DNA of 64,000 nucleotides. Origin: Candidatus Harpocratesius repetitus (GTDB taxonomy: Archaea > Asgardarchaeota > Lokiarchaeia > Sigyniarchaeales > Promethearchaeaceae). Positions 10,172 to 19,217 of the stretch are shown piece by piece. The stretch spans positions 3,597,450-3,661,449 of the forward strand of contig JAIZWK010000001.1 in the NCBI GenBank assembly GCA_021498095.1. The letters run 5' to 3'. Position 1 is the first letter of the stretch, and every line of letters begins with the position of its first letter. The notes beneath the pieces were generated by a model that was not told where the DNA came from, ran no database searches, and saw only the letters and a program-made list of their open reading frames with translations. Made by a program: the position numbers and the translations under genes.

Positions 10172-10185
10172 TTTTTAAATATATA
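10172..10185 (+). promoter_or_regulatory. TATA box, probable leaderless promoter
   Basis: TTTTTAAATATATAG fits the archaeal box A. Its centre is about 25 nt upstream of the ATG at 10204, so transcription would begin at or next to the start codon. This supports that ATG as the true start even though no signal peptide follows. Confidence 0.5.
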
Positions 10186-10203
10186 GAAAATTTCGCACCA
10201 GAT

Positions 10204-12567
10204 ATGCATACAGTAATATTTTCAACATTGATTGGTGGGAGCGGTGATGATAGAGGGTTTGATATTGCCTTGGATTCTTCTGGTTTTATATATATTTATG
10301 GCTCAACTTCATCAACAGATTTCCCGGTTACTACAGATGCTTTTGATACAACTTATGGAGGGGGAGAAGATTTATTTGTTGTAAAAATGGACCCCACCGG
10401 TCAAAGTCTGAATTATTCAACATATATTGGAGGTTCAGGAGGTGAATGGAGAAATTTATTCTATGTTACTTCTGAAGGTCGTGTATATTTGTCAGGAAAA
10501 ACAACTTCAATAGATATTCCAACTACAGAAAATGCGTTTGATTCATCACTTGGTGGAACTGATGGTTTCTTTTGTATCTTAAATGAAGCGGGTAATTCAT
10601 TGGATTATTGTACTTATTTTGGTGGAAGTGGAGAAGATGATATTGATTATTTCTTCCCATTAGAAAATGATGAAGTAATTTTTTCTGGTTATACATATTC
10701 TTCTAATCTACCAATTTCTGATGATGCGTACCAAAGTGTTTATGGAGGAAATGGAGATATGTATATCGTAAAGTTGAATATCAGTTCTAAAACTTTGGTA
10801 TATGGAAGTTATTATGGAGGATCTTCACTGGATGCAAAGAATTCTCAAATATGTAGGAATGAATTTGGAGAATATTTCGTAGTTAGCACCTCTGGTTCAT
10901 CGGATTTTCCCATTACACAAGATGCGGTTCAAAAAACGGTAATTGGTGGACAAGATTTAGTATTAATGAAATTTTCTCAAAATTTAACAGAAATTAAGTA
11001 TAGTTCATTTTTAGGTGGTTCTAACGATGATTTTATTTGTAATATAAAATGTATCGGCTTAAATAAAATAACAATTGCGGGGTATTCTCTTAGTTCAGAT
11101 TTTCAATCTGATAAAATTGTTTCAAGATTACCAACTGGTGTTTACTTTGGATTTACTATTGATTTTGATTTCCTTAAAAATAAAACTGAAAACTATAATT
11201 ACTATGCATCTTCAGATCGGGTAATCGCAAAAGATTTCGTTTATTCTTCAAATAATTTATATGTTTTTGGAAATGAGAGAGAATCCAATATGAGTTTATC
11301 AGGAATCCGGTGTAATAATACTAATCAAGGCGATGTAGATGTGTTTTTAATTAAGTTTTCAAACATGGGGATGAATCTTTATACTCCAGAATGGATCACA
11401 GAAAATCAAACAATTGATGTTGATAATTTAATTCTTAACTGGACCGATGTCAACTGGGCTGAAGAATACAATATATATATCAACAATATCTTTTATTCCA
11501 ATTCAGTGGTTTCAGAAAAGGAGGTTATTTTTCCAGGAAATGGAAAATACGAGGTTTTTTTGACTGCTTCTAATTCAACAGGTGAATCATCACTATCTTT
11601 ACCACTTTCGATTGTAGTATCGATTCCGCCACCTCCTAGACCCGAAGAACCTTTATGGATAACAGAAAACCAAACATTGACTGCGGATCGAATTTTACTC
11701 CAATGGCATGAGCAGCAATTTGTAGATAGTTATCAATTATTTATTAATGGAACATTTGAAGTTGAGATTGAAAATGAATCTTTTGAATATGTGTTCAAAA
11801 ATAATGGAAGATATAATTTTCAATTAAAAGCATTTAATAGTTCTGGATATTCTGCTTTTTCTGAAGTTCTAAGCATATATGTAGATTGCCCAAGTTTATT
11901 AATTCCACCCCATATCGAATTGATTTCTCCTGCAGATAATGAAATTTTTGAAAATACTACAGAGATTCCATTGATATATATTCTGACTGGGGATGTTTCT
12001 GGAGCAACAGTATCTTATAATCTTTCATCAACAACTAATTGGAATTCTTTACATGGAAATACAACACTCAAATTCGAAGAAGGAGGAATTTACACTATCC
12101 AATTGTTGTTAGAATTGTCAAATCACACTGTAATTTATAGTGAAACACATTTATTTACGGTGATTTTACCTACAACAAATTCCTTAATTTTTGAATTAAA
12201 TTCTCCCGCAGATAATGAAATATTTGAAGATATCACAGAAATTCCATTAATATATACTCTAACTGGGGATGTTTCTGGAGCAACAGTATTTTACAATCTT
12301 TCATCAACTAATCAATGGATTTCTCTAACAGGAAATACAACAATTTCAATTGAAGAAGAAGGAGTATATTCAATTCAATTAATGCTTATATTATCAAATG
12401 GAACTCAGATCTTAACTGAAACGCATTCATTCACAGTGTTTATACATTCAGATAATAATTTTGATAACATTCCTGGATACATAGATATAATTTGGCTTTT
12501 GCTAGGAACATATACAGTTATATTTCTTTCAATCTATCAGAAATATAGAAAAAGCAAGAATTTCTAA
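10204..12567 (+). CDS. SBBP-repeat beta-propeller surface protein with C-terminal membrane anchor
   Basis: A 787-residue protein. Residues 1-380 hold about six SBBP-type beta-propeller repeats, with recurring phrases such as GGSGDD, SSTDFPVTTDAF and YGGGEDLFVVKMDPTG. Two similar fibronectin III-like modules begin with WITENQT at about 394 and 481. A tandem pair of about 80-90-residue modules starts at about 572 and 664 (SPADNEIFE...GDVSGATV...NTT...FTV). A transmembrane segment (about 763-777) with a basic tail ends the protein. Many N-x-S/T sequons fit an N-glycosylated cell-surface protein. No signal peptide is visible. A stop lies only about 50 nt upstream with no other good start, so export is either by the C-terminal anchor or the N-terminus was lost. 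It sits between two sugar loci and could be a glycan acceptor (inference). Confidence 0.8.
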   Translation: MHTVIFSTLIGGSGDDRGFDIALDSSGFIYIYGSTSSTDFPVTTDAFDTTYGGGEDLFVVKMDPTGQSLNYSTYIGGSGGEWRNLFYVTSEGRVYLSGKTTSIDIPTTENAFDSSLGGTDGFFCILNEAGNSLDYCTYFGGSGEDDIDYFFPLENDEVIFSGYTYSSNLPISDDAYQSVYGGNGDMYIVKLNISSKTLVYGSYYGGSSLDAKNSQICRNEFGEYFVVSTSGSSDFPITQDAVQKTVIGGQDLVLMKFSQNLTEIKYSSFLGGSNDDFICNIKCIGLNKITIAGYSLSSDFQSDKIVSRLPTGVYFGFTIDFDFLKNKTENYNYYASSDRVIAKDFVYSSNNLYVFGNERESNMSLSGIRCNNTNQGDVDVFLIKFSNMGMNLYTPEWITENQTIDVDNLILNWTDVNWAEEYNIYINNIFYSNSVVSEKEVIFPGNGKYEVFLTASNSTGESSLSLPLSIVVSIPPPPRPEEPLWITENQTLTADRILLQWHEQQFVDSYQLFINGTFEVEIENESFEYVFKNNGRYNFQLKAFNSSGYSAFSEVLSIYVDCPSLLIPPHIELISPADNEIFENTTEIPLIYILTGDVSGATVSYNLSSTTNWNSLHGNTTLKFEEGGIYTIQLLLELSNHTVIYSETHLFTVILPTTNSLIFELNSPADNEIFEDITEIPLIYTLTGDVSGATVFYNLSSTNQWISLTGNTTISIEEEGVYSIQLMLILSNGTQILTETHSFTVFIHSDNNFDNIPGYIDIIWLLLGTYTVIFLSIYQKYRKSKNF

Positions 12568-12640
12568 TTCTTTTCTTCATATTTTTTAAGTTTTTTTCAT
12601 TATTTTGAAATTTTTTCTTCTTTTCTTCTTTTCTTCAGTT
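12568..12640 (+). terminator. Poly-pyrimidine terminator after the SBBP gene
   Basis: Directly after the TAA there are several T-runs (TTTTTTAAGTTTTTTTC, TTTTTTCTTC, then TTTTCTTC repeats). Archaeal termination uses such T-tracts without a strong hairpin. No convincing stem was seen. Confidence 0.4.
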
Positions 12641-13025
12641 ATTCAAATTATTTTAATCTTCTAGGTGAAATTGTTGGATCTTTTTGCAAAAATTAAAATA
12701 AATTAAATAGATACACTCTTTAATCTGAATTTTAAAGGGAAGATTCAAACATATATACATATCAATAGTTGCTTGAATGTTTCAAGGAATCTTATTACAA
12801 AGTAAAACATTCAAATATTTACAGAATTTCATTCACCCACGAAAAGAATCCACCGTGCTTTGAAACCTCCTGACTCTGTGGCATGGTAGAGATTTATCCA
12901 TCCTTAGATTGACACGATTATTTTTGATAGGGAGTTTTATCACGCCACGCCGGTTTCAGAATTAAAAAAAAATTTGTATAAAATGTATTTTCCCAACCAT
13001 AAAATTTGCATGGATAAAATATAAA
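12641..13025. other. Gene-free stretch with a more GC-rich island
   Basis: No gene is supported here. The segment 12835-12960 is less AT-rich than its surroundings. Its minus strand translates in short pieces to YHATESGGFKARWILFVGE, broken by stops. It may be the end of a decayed mobile element. Nothing else was recognised. Confidence 0.2.
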
Positions 13026-13429
13026 ATGACTCAATATTTGCATGGACAGAAGGGATTTGTTTTAGGAAATGTTTTTGCTCAGTCAAATAAATATTATCTG
13101 AAACAGGCAAGCACTTTTGTGCGCTTAGTAATTATCGGAAGGAAGAATGAAATGTCTTGGAATATTAAAGCAAGATTTCAAAAGAGACAATTAACAGAGG
13201 AAGAAACTCTTAATAATTTAACTGGACTTTTCACAACATATAGACCATGGAAAAATCACGTTTTTTTACAACAAAACTCTTAGATATTTATGTCAAAGCG
13301 ATTTTTTACAACTGGTGGCAGCCTTGCAGGGTTTTTAGGATAAAAAAAGGATATCATCATAGAGATTATACTCTAAATGAATTTAGATGGTTTGCTTCAA
13401 GTCAGATCTGCATAGTTCTGAAAGATTAG
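13026..13429 (+). pseudogene. Two short overlapping frames, probable decayed coding remnant
   Basis: Open frames of 85 residues (13026-13283) and 60 residues (13247-13429) overlap in different frames. The first is basic and contains FVRLVIIGRKNEMSWNIKARFQ and a TEEETLNNLTGLF stretch; the second is rich in aromatic residues (YNWWQPCRVFRIKKGYHHRDY). They could be one gene split by a frameshift near 13250-13280. I do not recognise either, and no promoter or ribosome site is clear. The flanking DNA looks degenerate, so loss of function is more likely than two small genes. Confidence 0.25.
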
Positions 13430-13537
13430 AAGTAGAAAGTAATAATTTTTAATAACTAATTTAAAGGATGGAGGGAAAATGAAGAAAAATAAAAAACCTT
13501 AAAGGCGGGATAAAAAAAAGAATTGTTTCAAATGCAC

Positions 13538-14236
13538 TCAAATTTTGTTATATTCTGTGTTTTTTAATAAAAATTCGCAATATTTAATATCTTCATATGA
13601 ATCAATATCAACACTTCGTGTACGAGGCATGATATATGGCATTATTTTTTTTGAATAAAATCCTTGATTTTTTCTGAAACTTTGTACAGATGAGATATAT
13701 ATCGCTCCATTGGAAATATAGGTTTGTGGAAGAGTTTGGCGTGGTTTTTTAAAATAATCAAGAGAAAACAATGGATGGAGGTGATTCTCTGAAATTGTGA
13801 AACTCCAATATGGAGAATGTTCAGATTCGCAAACGCTTATAAGCGCTTCATTTGATCTTTGCTGCAGAAATTTAGATATTGCTTCATCAATATCCTCAGT
13901 GGAACGAAGTGGTGAAGTTGGTTGTAGTAAAACAAGCAAATCGGAATTATTAATTTTAGGTTGCATTTGAGAGAGAAAATCCATAATAACATCTACTGTA
14001 GAAGAATTATCTTGAGCAAGTTCATCTGGGCGATTAATAATTTCAATTGGAAAGCTTTTAACATATTCCTTAATATTGGGATCTTCAGTAGATACAAAAA
14101 TAGAATCAATTAAATTAGAGTTTAATGCAGCATCAATTGTATATTTTATAAGTGGTTTCTGTAAAATAGGAAATAAGTTTTTTCGTTTTACTCCCTTAGA
14201 TCCACCTCGAGCGGGAATGATTGCATAATTTGCCAT
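13538..14236 (-). CDS. CMP-nonulosonate (acylneuraminate) cytidylyltransferase 1
   Basis: CMP-sialic acid synthetase family (NeuA/PseF/LegF), which activates a nine-carbon acidic sugar with CTP. The 232 residues begin with IIPARGGSKGVKRKN, the nucleotide-binding signature. They continue with FVSTEDPNI, LLQPTSPLRSTEDID and a C-terminal PYIMPRTRSVDIDSYEDIKYCE carrying the metal-binding Asp residues. The family length is normal. It is divergent from the isomerase at 14302 across 65 bp, which probably holds both promoters. A second paralogue lies at 29574, so this locus may activate two nonulosonic acids or use two isoforms. Confidence 0.88.
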   Translation of the reverse strand: MANYAIIPARGGSKGVKRKNLFPILQKPLIKYTIDAALNSNLIDSIFVSTEDPNIKEYVKSFPIEIINRPDELAQDNSSTVDVIMDFLSQMQPKINNSDLLVLLQPTSPLRSTEDIDEAISKFLQQRSNEALISVCESEHSPYWSFTISENHLHPLFSLDYFKKPRQTLPQTYISNGAIYISSVQSFRKNQGFYSKKIMPYIMPRTRSVDIDSYEDIKYCEFLLKNTEYNKI

Positions 14237-14301
14237 ATAATTAAGTTAGATACACAATAAGAAAAAAATTATTATTTCAGATAAGAATATATATTTCAAT
14301 A

Positions 14302-15192
14302 ATGCATTTTCAAGAAAAGATTTTTGTTTCGAGTTCTTGTTTAAAACCAAAACTCTCTATTTCAGAAATTGTGGATTTATATTTGAAGAATAAGATTAAC
14401 AAAATCGAATTAGGCTCGTCCCATAAATATGAAGAAAATATAATTTCAAAATTAAAGAAAAAGAAAAAAGAAAATCCTTTTGAATGTACAATACATGCTT
14501 ATTTTCCTCCTTTAGAAGACTCTTTCTTTTTTGTAAATCTCGCTTCAAATAAGCCAAAAATTGCCTTAAGAAGTAAAAATTTTGTTAAGAAAATGATTGA
14601 TTATTCAGCAGAATTGGATGCAAAAATGTGCAGTTTTCATTCTGGATTTCGTTGGGATCCTGTAGATTCATTAAAATATAATGGTCAGGAGATATATGAT
14701 TATGATAAATCCTATCAAATTTTCCTTCAAAATATTAAAGAAATTTGTATTTATGCAGAAAAAAAGAATGTTCCTTTGGCATTTGAACCCAATGTTGTAT
14801 CAGCAAACAGTTTAATCAATGGAAAAAATTTACTCTTAATGATGTGTGAACATGATGAAATTAGAAAACTATACAAAGATTTGGAAGATACTGGAATAAG
14901 AAATTTGCAATTATTATTAGATGTTGGTCATTTAAAGGTTACTGCAAATAATCTTAATTATAGTTTTGATGACTTCATTAAAGAGTTTAAAAAATATATT
15001 GGAGAAATCCACATTCATGATAATGATGGTTTAATGGATACTCATGATCAAATCACCCAAAATTCAAAAATTGGAAAAGTTTTAGAATCTTTAAAAAATG
15101 AAAAAGACATGATCTTTACTTTAGAAGCAGGGAAATTGAGTATTGATGAAATTAAAGAACAAAAAGAATTATTAAGAATAATTCTATATTAA
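14302..15192 (+). CDS. TIM-barrel sugar isomerase/epimerase family protein
   Basis: A 296-residue protein of the AP-endonuclease-2-like xylose isomerase TIM-barrel family. Metal-ligand positions are recognisable: ELGSSHKYEEN near the start, TIHAYFPP, CSFHSG (His), ALAFEPN-like LAFEPNVV (Glu), LDVGHLKVT (Asp and His), EIHIHDNDG (His) and FTLEAGK (Glu). It heads the plus-strand operon isomerase-aminotransferase-dehydratase-synthase-acyltransferase, with 12 bp to the aminotransferase. In such operons it may rearrange a sugar precursor, but the reaction is unknown. The barrel strands are in order; no truncation is seen. Confidence 0.7.
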   Translation: MHFQEKIFVSSSCLKPKLSISEIVDLYLKNKINKIELGSSHKYEENIISKLKKKKKENPFECTIHAYFPPLEDSFFFVNLASNKPKIALRSKNFVKKMIDYSAELDAKMCSFHSGFRWDPVDSLKYNGQEIYDYDKSYQIFLQNIKEICIYAEKKNVPLAFEPNVVSANSLINGKNLLLMMCEHDEIRKLYKDLEDTGIRNLQLLLDVGHLKVTANNLNYSFDDFIKEFKKYIGEIHIHDNDGLMDTHDQITQNSKIGKVLESLKNEKDMIFTLEAGKLSIDEIKEQKELLRIILY

Positions 15193-15204
15193 TGAGGAAT
15201 CCTT

Positions 15205-16281
15205 ATGAAAAGTGTAAGTTTTGCACCTCCAGCAATTGGAATAGAAGAATATGAAGCAATTAATAAAGTATTTTCATCTGGTTGGTTATCTCAAGGTCCC
15301 GAAACAGACCAATTTGAGAAAGAATTAGCCGAATATATTGGATGTAAGCATGTAATTGTTGTAAATAATGGAACTTCTGCGTTAATCTGTGCTTTACTGT
15401 CACATGGTATTCAACCTGGTGATGAAGTAATTGTTCCAGCATATACTTTTATTGCAACGATTAATTCTGTATTATCAATAGGCGCTAAACCTGTTTTAGC
15501 TGATATAGACAGTCAAACTTGGAATACTACCCCAGAATTGATGAAAAAAAAGGTTACAGAAAAAACAAAAGCAATAATGCCTGTTGATATTGCAGGAATG
15601 GCAGTAGATATTGATGAATTTGAAGATTTTGCATCAGAAAATAACCTAATTATGATAGAGGATTCAGCAGAATCAATAGGTGGGGAATATAAAAAAAAGA
15701 AAATTGGTTCTTTTAACCATACCTCAATTTTCAGCTTTCATATGGCTAAATTAATTACCACTATTGAAGGTGGATGTATATCTACAAATGATGATGAAAT
15801 TGCTCAAAAAATTCGTTCAATTAGAAACCATGGTATGGAAGGTAAATATCATTATGTAAACTTTGGATTAAACTTACGCACAACAGATATTCAATCAAGT
15901 ATAGGTCGGATTCAATTAAAAAAAATTGATCAATTTATTAATCACAGAAAAAAAATGGTCCAAATTTACCGTGATAGATTAGGAGATAGAGTTTCATACC
16001 AAAAAATACCATCATATATATCAATCCATCCCTATATGATTTTTTCAATTCAAGTAGATGGAAATCGTCGAGATGATATTAATACATATTTAAATCACAA
16101 TCAGATCTCTACTAGAATGTGGCCATCGATTTATAAATCACCATATCATAATCAACTTTTTAATGATGAATTTCCAAATGCTGATAAAGTTGCAAATAGC
16201 CTTATTAATTTGCCAATAGGGAATGGAATAAAAGAAAATGAAATAAACTATGTTTGTGATATATTACTGAAAAAACTATAA
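15205..16281 (+). CDS. DegT/DnrJ/EryC1/StrS aminotransferase (LegC/PseC-like)
   Basis: PLP-dependent sugar aminotransferase, 358 residues. It transfers an amino group from glutamate to a keto-sugar nucleotide. Signature segments are SSGWLSQGPETDQFEKELA, VNNGTSALICAL, VPAYTFIATINSV, the PLP-ring Asp in EDSAESIGG, and the Schiff-base Lys in SFHMAKLITTIEGG (about residue 182). In the order of genes it precedes a 4,6-dehydratase, matching the dehydratase-aminotransferase logic of legionaminic or bacillosamine-type pathways. A good GAGGA-like ribosome site lies before the ATG. Substrate is inferred only from context. Confidence 0.85.
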   Translation: MKSVSFAPPAIGIEEYEAINKVFSSGWLSQGPETDQFEKELAEYIGCKHVIVVNNGTSALICALLSHGIQPGDEVIVPAYTFIATINSVLSIGAKPVLADIDSQTWNTTPELMKKKVTEKTKAIMPVDIAGMAVDIDEFEDFASENNLIMIEDSAESIGGEYKKKKIGSFNHTSIFSFHMAKLITTIEGGCISTNDDEIAQKIRSIRNHGMEGKYHYVNFGLNLRTTDIQSSIGRIQLKKIDQFINHRKKMVQIYRDRLGDRVSYQKIPSYISIHPYMIFSIQVDGNRRDDINTYLNHNQISTRMWPSIYKSPYHNQLFNDEFPNADKVANSLINLPIGNGIKENEINYVCDILLKKL

Positions 16282-16296
16282 GAAGGAAGAAATGAA

Positions 16297-17352
16297 ATGA
16301 AAAAAGCCTTGATTACTGGTGTTAATGGACAAGATGGTTCTTATCTTGCAGAATTATTATTAAAGAAAGGATATGAAGTACATGGTTTAATTCGACGAAG
16401 TAGCATAATGAAATTTGATCGAATAGAGCATCTCATTCAAGATCCACAATTAAAAGACAAGCATAAATTCTACTTACATTATAATGATATGACAGATTCT
16501 TTAAACATAACAAAATTACTAAAAACAATAGAACCAAATGAAATTTATAACTTAGCTGCTCAAAGCCATGTTAGAATTTCATTTGAAACGCCTGAGTATA
16601 CATCTAATGTTGATGCATTGGGAACACTGAGATTATTGGAATCTGTTAAGTTCTTAGGATTAGAGAACAAAACAAGAATCTATCAAGCTTCAACAAGTGA
16701 ATTGTACGGATTAGCAACTGAAATACCTCAATCAGAAACAACTCCCTTTCATCCACGAAGTCCTTATGCAGTTGCAAAACTTTATGCTTACTGGATAACT
16801 ATCAATTATCGTGAAGCGTATAATATGTTTGCGAGTAATGGAATATTATTTAATCATGAATCCCCTCGAAGAGGAGAAAATTTTGTTACTAGAAAAATCT
16901 CTTTAATGGCTTCTGAAATTGCTTTAGGAAAACGAGAGTGTTTATATTTAGGAAATATGTATGCCAAGCGAGACTGGGGGTACGCAGCAGAATATGTTGA
17001 AGCGATGTGGAAAATACTACAAATAGATAAACCAGATGACTTTGTCATAGCAACTGGAGAAACGCATACAGTTAAAGATTTTGTTGAAGCTGCATTTCAT
17101 CATTTAAATATACCAATTCGTTGGGAAGGTGAGGGTGTAGACGAAGTTGGAATTAATGAAATCAATAACAAAATAATTGTTCGCATTGATCCTTACTATT
17201 TTAGACCTGCTGAAGTTGAATATCTTTTAGGAGATCCAACAAAAGCTAAAAAGATACTAAATTGGGAACCCAAAGTCAAATTTAAGGAATTAGTAGGTAT
17301 TATGGTTGATTCTGACTTGAATTTATTAAAGAAAAAATATCATCTTCTATAG
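16297..17352 (+). CDS. GDP-mannose 4,6-dehydratase-like enzyme
   Basis: Extended SDR of 351 residues closely resembling Gmd: [19 protein letters not shown] at the N-terminus, [61 protein letters not shown] with catalytic Tyr/Lys, [18 protein letters not shown], and [15 protein letters not shown]. Gmd makes GDP-4-keto-6-deoxymannose. In legionaminic acid synthesis an enzyme of this type uses GDP-GlcNAc. Its place between an aminotransferase and a sialate-type synthase favours the second role, but sequence alone does not decide. GGAAGAA before the ATG is the ribosome site; spacing to the previous gene is 15 bp. Confidence 0.85.
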   Translation: MKKALITGVNGQDGSYLAELLLKKGYEVHGLIRRSSIMKFDRIEHLIQDPQLKDKHKFYLHYNDMTDSLNITKLLKTIEPNEIYNLAAQSHVRISFETPEYTSNVDALGTLRLLESVKFLGLENKTRIYQASTSELYGLATEIPQSETTPFHPRSPYAVAKLYAYWITINYREAYNMFASNGILFNHESPRRGENFVTRKISLMASEIALGKRECLYLGNMYAKRDWGYAAEYVEAMWKILQIDKPDDFVIATGETHTVKDFVEAAFHHLNIPIRWEGEGVDEVGINEINNKIIVRIDPYYFRPAEVEYLLGDPTKAKKILNWEPKVKFKELVGIMVDSDLNLLKKKYHLL

Positions 17353-17361
17353 AATGGAATA

Positions 17362-18471
17362 ATGGTTATACAAATGAGAATTGAAATTAAAAACAAACGA
17401 ACTATTGGAAAATTAGAGCCTATTTTTTTGATTGCAGAGATTGGAATTAACCATATTCTCAATGAAAAGGACAAAATGAAATTGGGACTATCAAATTCCT
17501 TTGAAGTTGCATGTAAAATGATCGATATAGCAAAAGAAGCTGGAGTTGATGCAGTTAAATTTCAAACATTTAAAACTGAAGAACTTCAATTTCAAGGAAT
17601 AAGTAAACCTGATTATCAAGAACAAAATGAAGAAATTAGAGAATCCTATTATGATTTAATAAAAAAATATGAAGAAGATTATAATGAACAAAAAAAGATA
17701 GCCGATTATTGTAATAAAGTCGGAATACTTTTTCTTTCTACACCTTATGATATTGAAAGTGCTCTTTTTCTGGTTAACGAATTAGAAGTTCCAATTATCA
17801 AATTAGCATCTATCGAATTGAATAACCACCATTTTTTAAAACAAATCGTACAGTTTAATCTGCCAATAATTTTATCAACAGGTTTAAGTAATGAAGAAGA
17901 TGTAGAAGAAACCATAAAATTAGCTCAAAAAATGCATTTTAAAGACCGTTTAATATTACTTCATTGTACATCTGATTATCCAGCAAAAAAACATGAAATC
18001 AATTTAAATATCTTAAAAAACTACTATAATAAATATCCGAATATGTTATTTGGTTATAGTGATCATTCAGAAAACAATTTACCATCTTTAGGTGCCGCTG
18101 CAATTGGTGCAGTGGTAATTGAAAGACACTTTACATTAGATAAATCATTTTCAGGCCCAGATCACCGTGCATCTATGAATCCCAGCGAATTAAAGAAATG
18201 GGTGGAAGAAATTAGAAATATGGAAGTAATTCTTGGAAATTATACTAAAGAAATAACAGAATCTGAAAAAAAAAATCTTAATATGCGTAAATTCTTAGTT
18301 CTTAATCCAGTTAAAAAAGGGACTATTATTTCAGAAAATCACTTAACTACAATGCGCACTGGAAAAGGAATTCTTCCAAAAAATTGCAATCTACAGAAAA
18401 TTATAGGTAAAAAAGTTTGCAAAGATATAAAAAAAAGGACCATTTTTTCATGGGATCTCATTTCTGATTAA
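17362..18471 (+). CDS. N-acetylneuraminate/legionaminate synthase (NeuB/LegI-like) 1
   Basis: Condenses a six-carbon amino sugar with phosphoenolpyruvate to form a nonulosonic acid. The NeuB TIM barrel covers residues 1-290: LIAEIGINH, DAVKFQTFKTE, FLSTPYD, IKLASIELNN, ILSTGLSNEED, HCTSDYPAKKHEINL, FGYSDHSE, and ERHFTLDKSFSGPDHRASMNP with the active-site His/Asp. A C-terminal SAF (antifreeze-like) domain runs from about 305 (RKFLVLNPVKKGTIIS...MRTGKGILP...GKKV). The ATG at 17374 (MRIEIKNK) is an equally good start. It follows the dehydratase by 9 bp. Which nonulosonic acid is made cannot be read from the sequence. Confidence 0.88.
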   Translation: MVIQMRIEIKNKRTIGKLEPIFLIAEIGINHILNEKDKMKLGLSNSFEVACKMIDIAKEAGVDAVKFQTFKTEELQFQGISKPDYQEQNEEIRESYYDLIKKYEEDYNEQKKIADYCNKVGILFLSTPYDIESALFLVNELEVPIIKLASIELNNHHFLKQIVQFNLPIILSTGLSNEEDVEETIKLAQKMHFKDRLILLHCTSDYPAKKHEINLNILKNYYNKYPNMLFGYSDHSENNLPSLGAAAIGAVVIERHFTLDKSFSGPDHRASMNPSELKKWVEEIRNMEVILGNYTKEITESEKKNLNMRKFLVLNPVKKGTIISENHLTTMRTGKGILPKNCNLQKIIGKKVCKDIKKRTIFSWDLISD

Positions 18472-18511
18472 AAACCTTAGATATTTTTATAATATAAATA
18501 ATATTGGAATA

Positions 18512-19198
18512 ATGAATATGGTGATTCATAGAAAGATTCTAATAATTGGGGCAGGAGTCCACGCTCAAGTAATACTTGATATCTTATCTTATGATTTAAA
18601 CAATGAAATAATTGGATTCACAGATAAAGATAAAAGAAAGCATAATTCATTAATTAATGGAATACCTGTAATTGGGGATGATAGTGTCATTCCCAAACTA
18701 ATTAAAAATAATGAAATTAATTCGATTATCATTGGATTAGGCTATGAACTTATCGAAAAAAGAGAAATTCTTTATAATGAAATTAATAAATTAAACATTG
18801 AATTAATAAATGCAATTCATCCCTCTGCCATTATTGCAAAAAATGTAAAGCTTGGGAAAGGAATTGCGATTATGGCAGGATCTATTATAAATCCCAATAG
18901 CGATATTCAAGATAATGTTGTAATAAATACAGGAGCAATTATTGATCATGACAATTATATAGGAAAGAATTGCTTTATCCAAGTAGGAGCTAAGTTAGCA
19001 GGAAATGTTAGAATTAGTGAGAATTCCATAATTGGATTGGGAGCAAATATTTTGGAAAAAGTAAAAATTGGGAGAAACTCCATAATAGGTGCTGGAAGTG
19101 TAGTTAATAGGAATATTCCAGATAATGTGATTTTTGTCGGAGTTCCTGCAAAGTTCTTGAGAAAAAATATCCGTATAACTAATGAAAGAATAAATTAA
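18512..19198 (+). CDS. NeuD/PglD-family sugar O/N-acyltransferase
   Basis: A left-handed beta-helix acyltransferase of 228 residues. The N-terminal Rossmann-like domain (KILIIGAGVHAQVILDIL, FTDKD, VIGDDSVIPKL, IGLGY) is typical of the NeuD/PglD/PerB group. From about residue 105 there are hexapeptide repeats (AIIAKNVKLGKGIAIMAGSII..., VVINTGAIIDHDNYIGKNCFI, IIGLGANILEKVKIGRNSIIGAGSVV), ending with the FVGVPAKFLR signature. The His of DHDNYIG is the expected catalytic base. It probably acetylates a UDP/GDP-amino-sugar (LegH-like) or the finished nonulosonic acid. It ends the tight operon begun at 14302. Confidence 0.85.
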   Translation: MNMVIHRKILIIGAGVHAQVILDILSYDLNNEIIGFTDKDKRKHNSLINGIPVIGDDSVIPKLIKNNEINSIIIGLGYELIEKREILYNEINKLNIELINAIHPSAIIAKNVKLGKGIAIMAGSIINPNSDIQDNVVINTGAIIDHDNYIGKNCFIQVGAKLAGNVRISENSIIGLGANILEKVKIGRNSIIGAGSVVNRNIPDNVIFVGVPAKFLRKNIRITNERIN

Positions 19199-19217
19199 TA
19201 AAAAATAGGATAAATGT

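Noticed and set aside
12835..12960. GC-richer island suspected to be a structured RNA
   Set aside because: No stable cloverleaf or conserved RNA core seen; minus-strand ATESGGF-like piece fits decayed coding DNA better.
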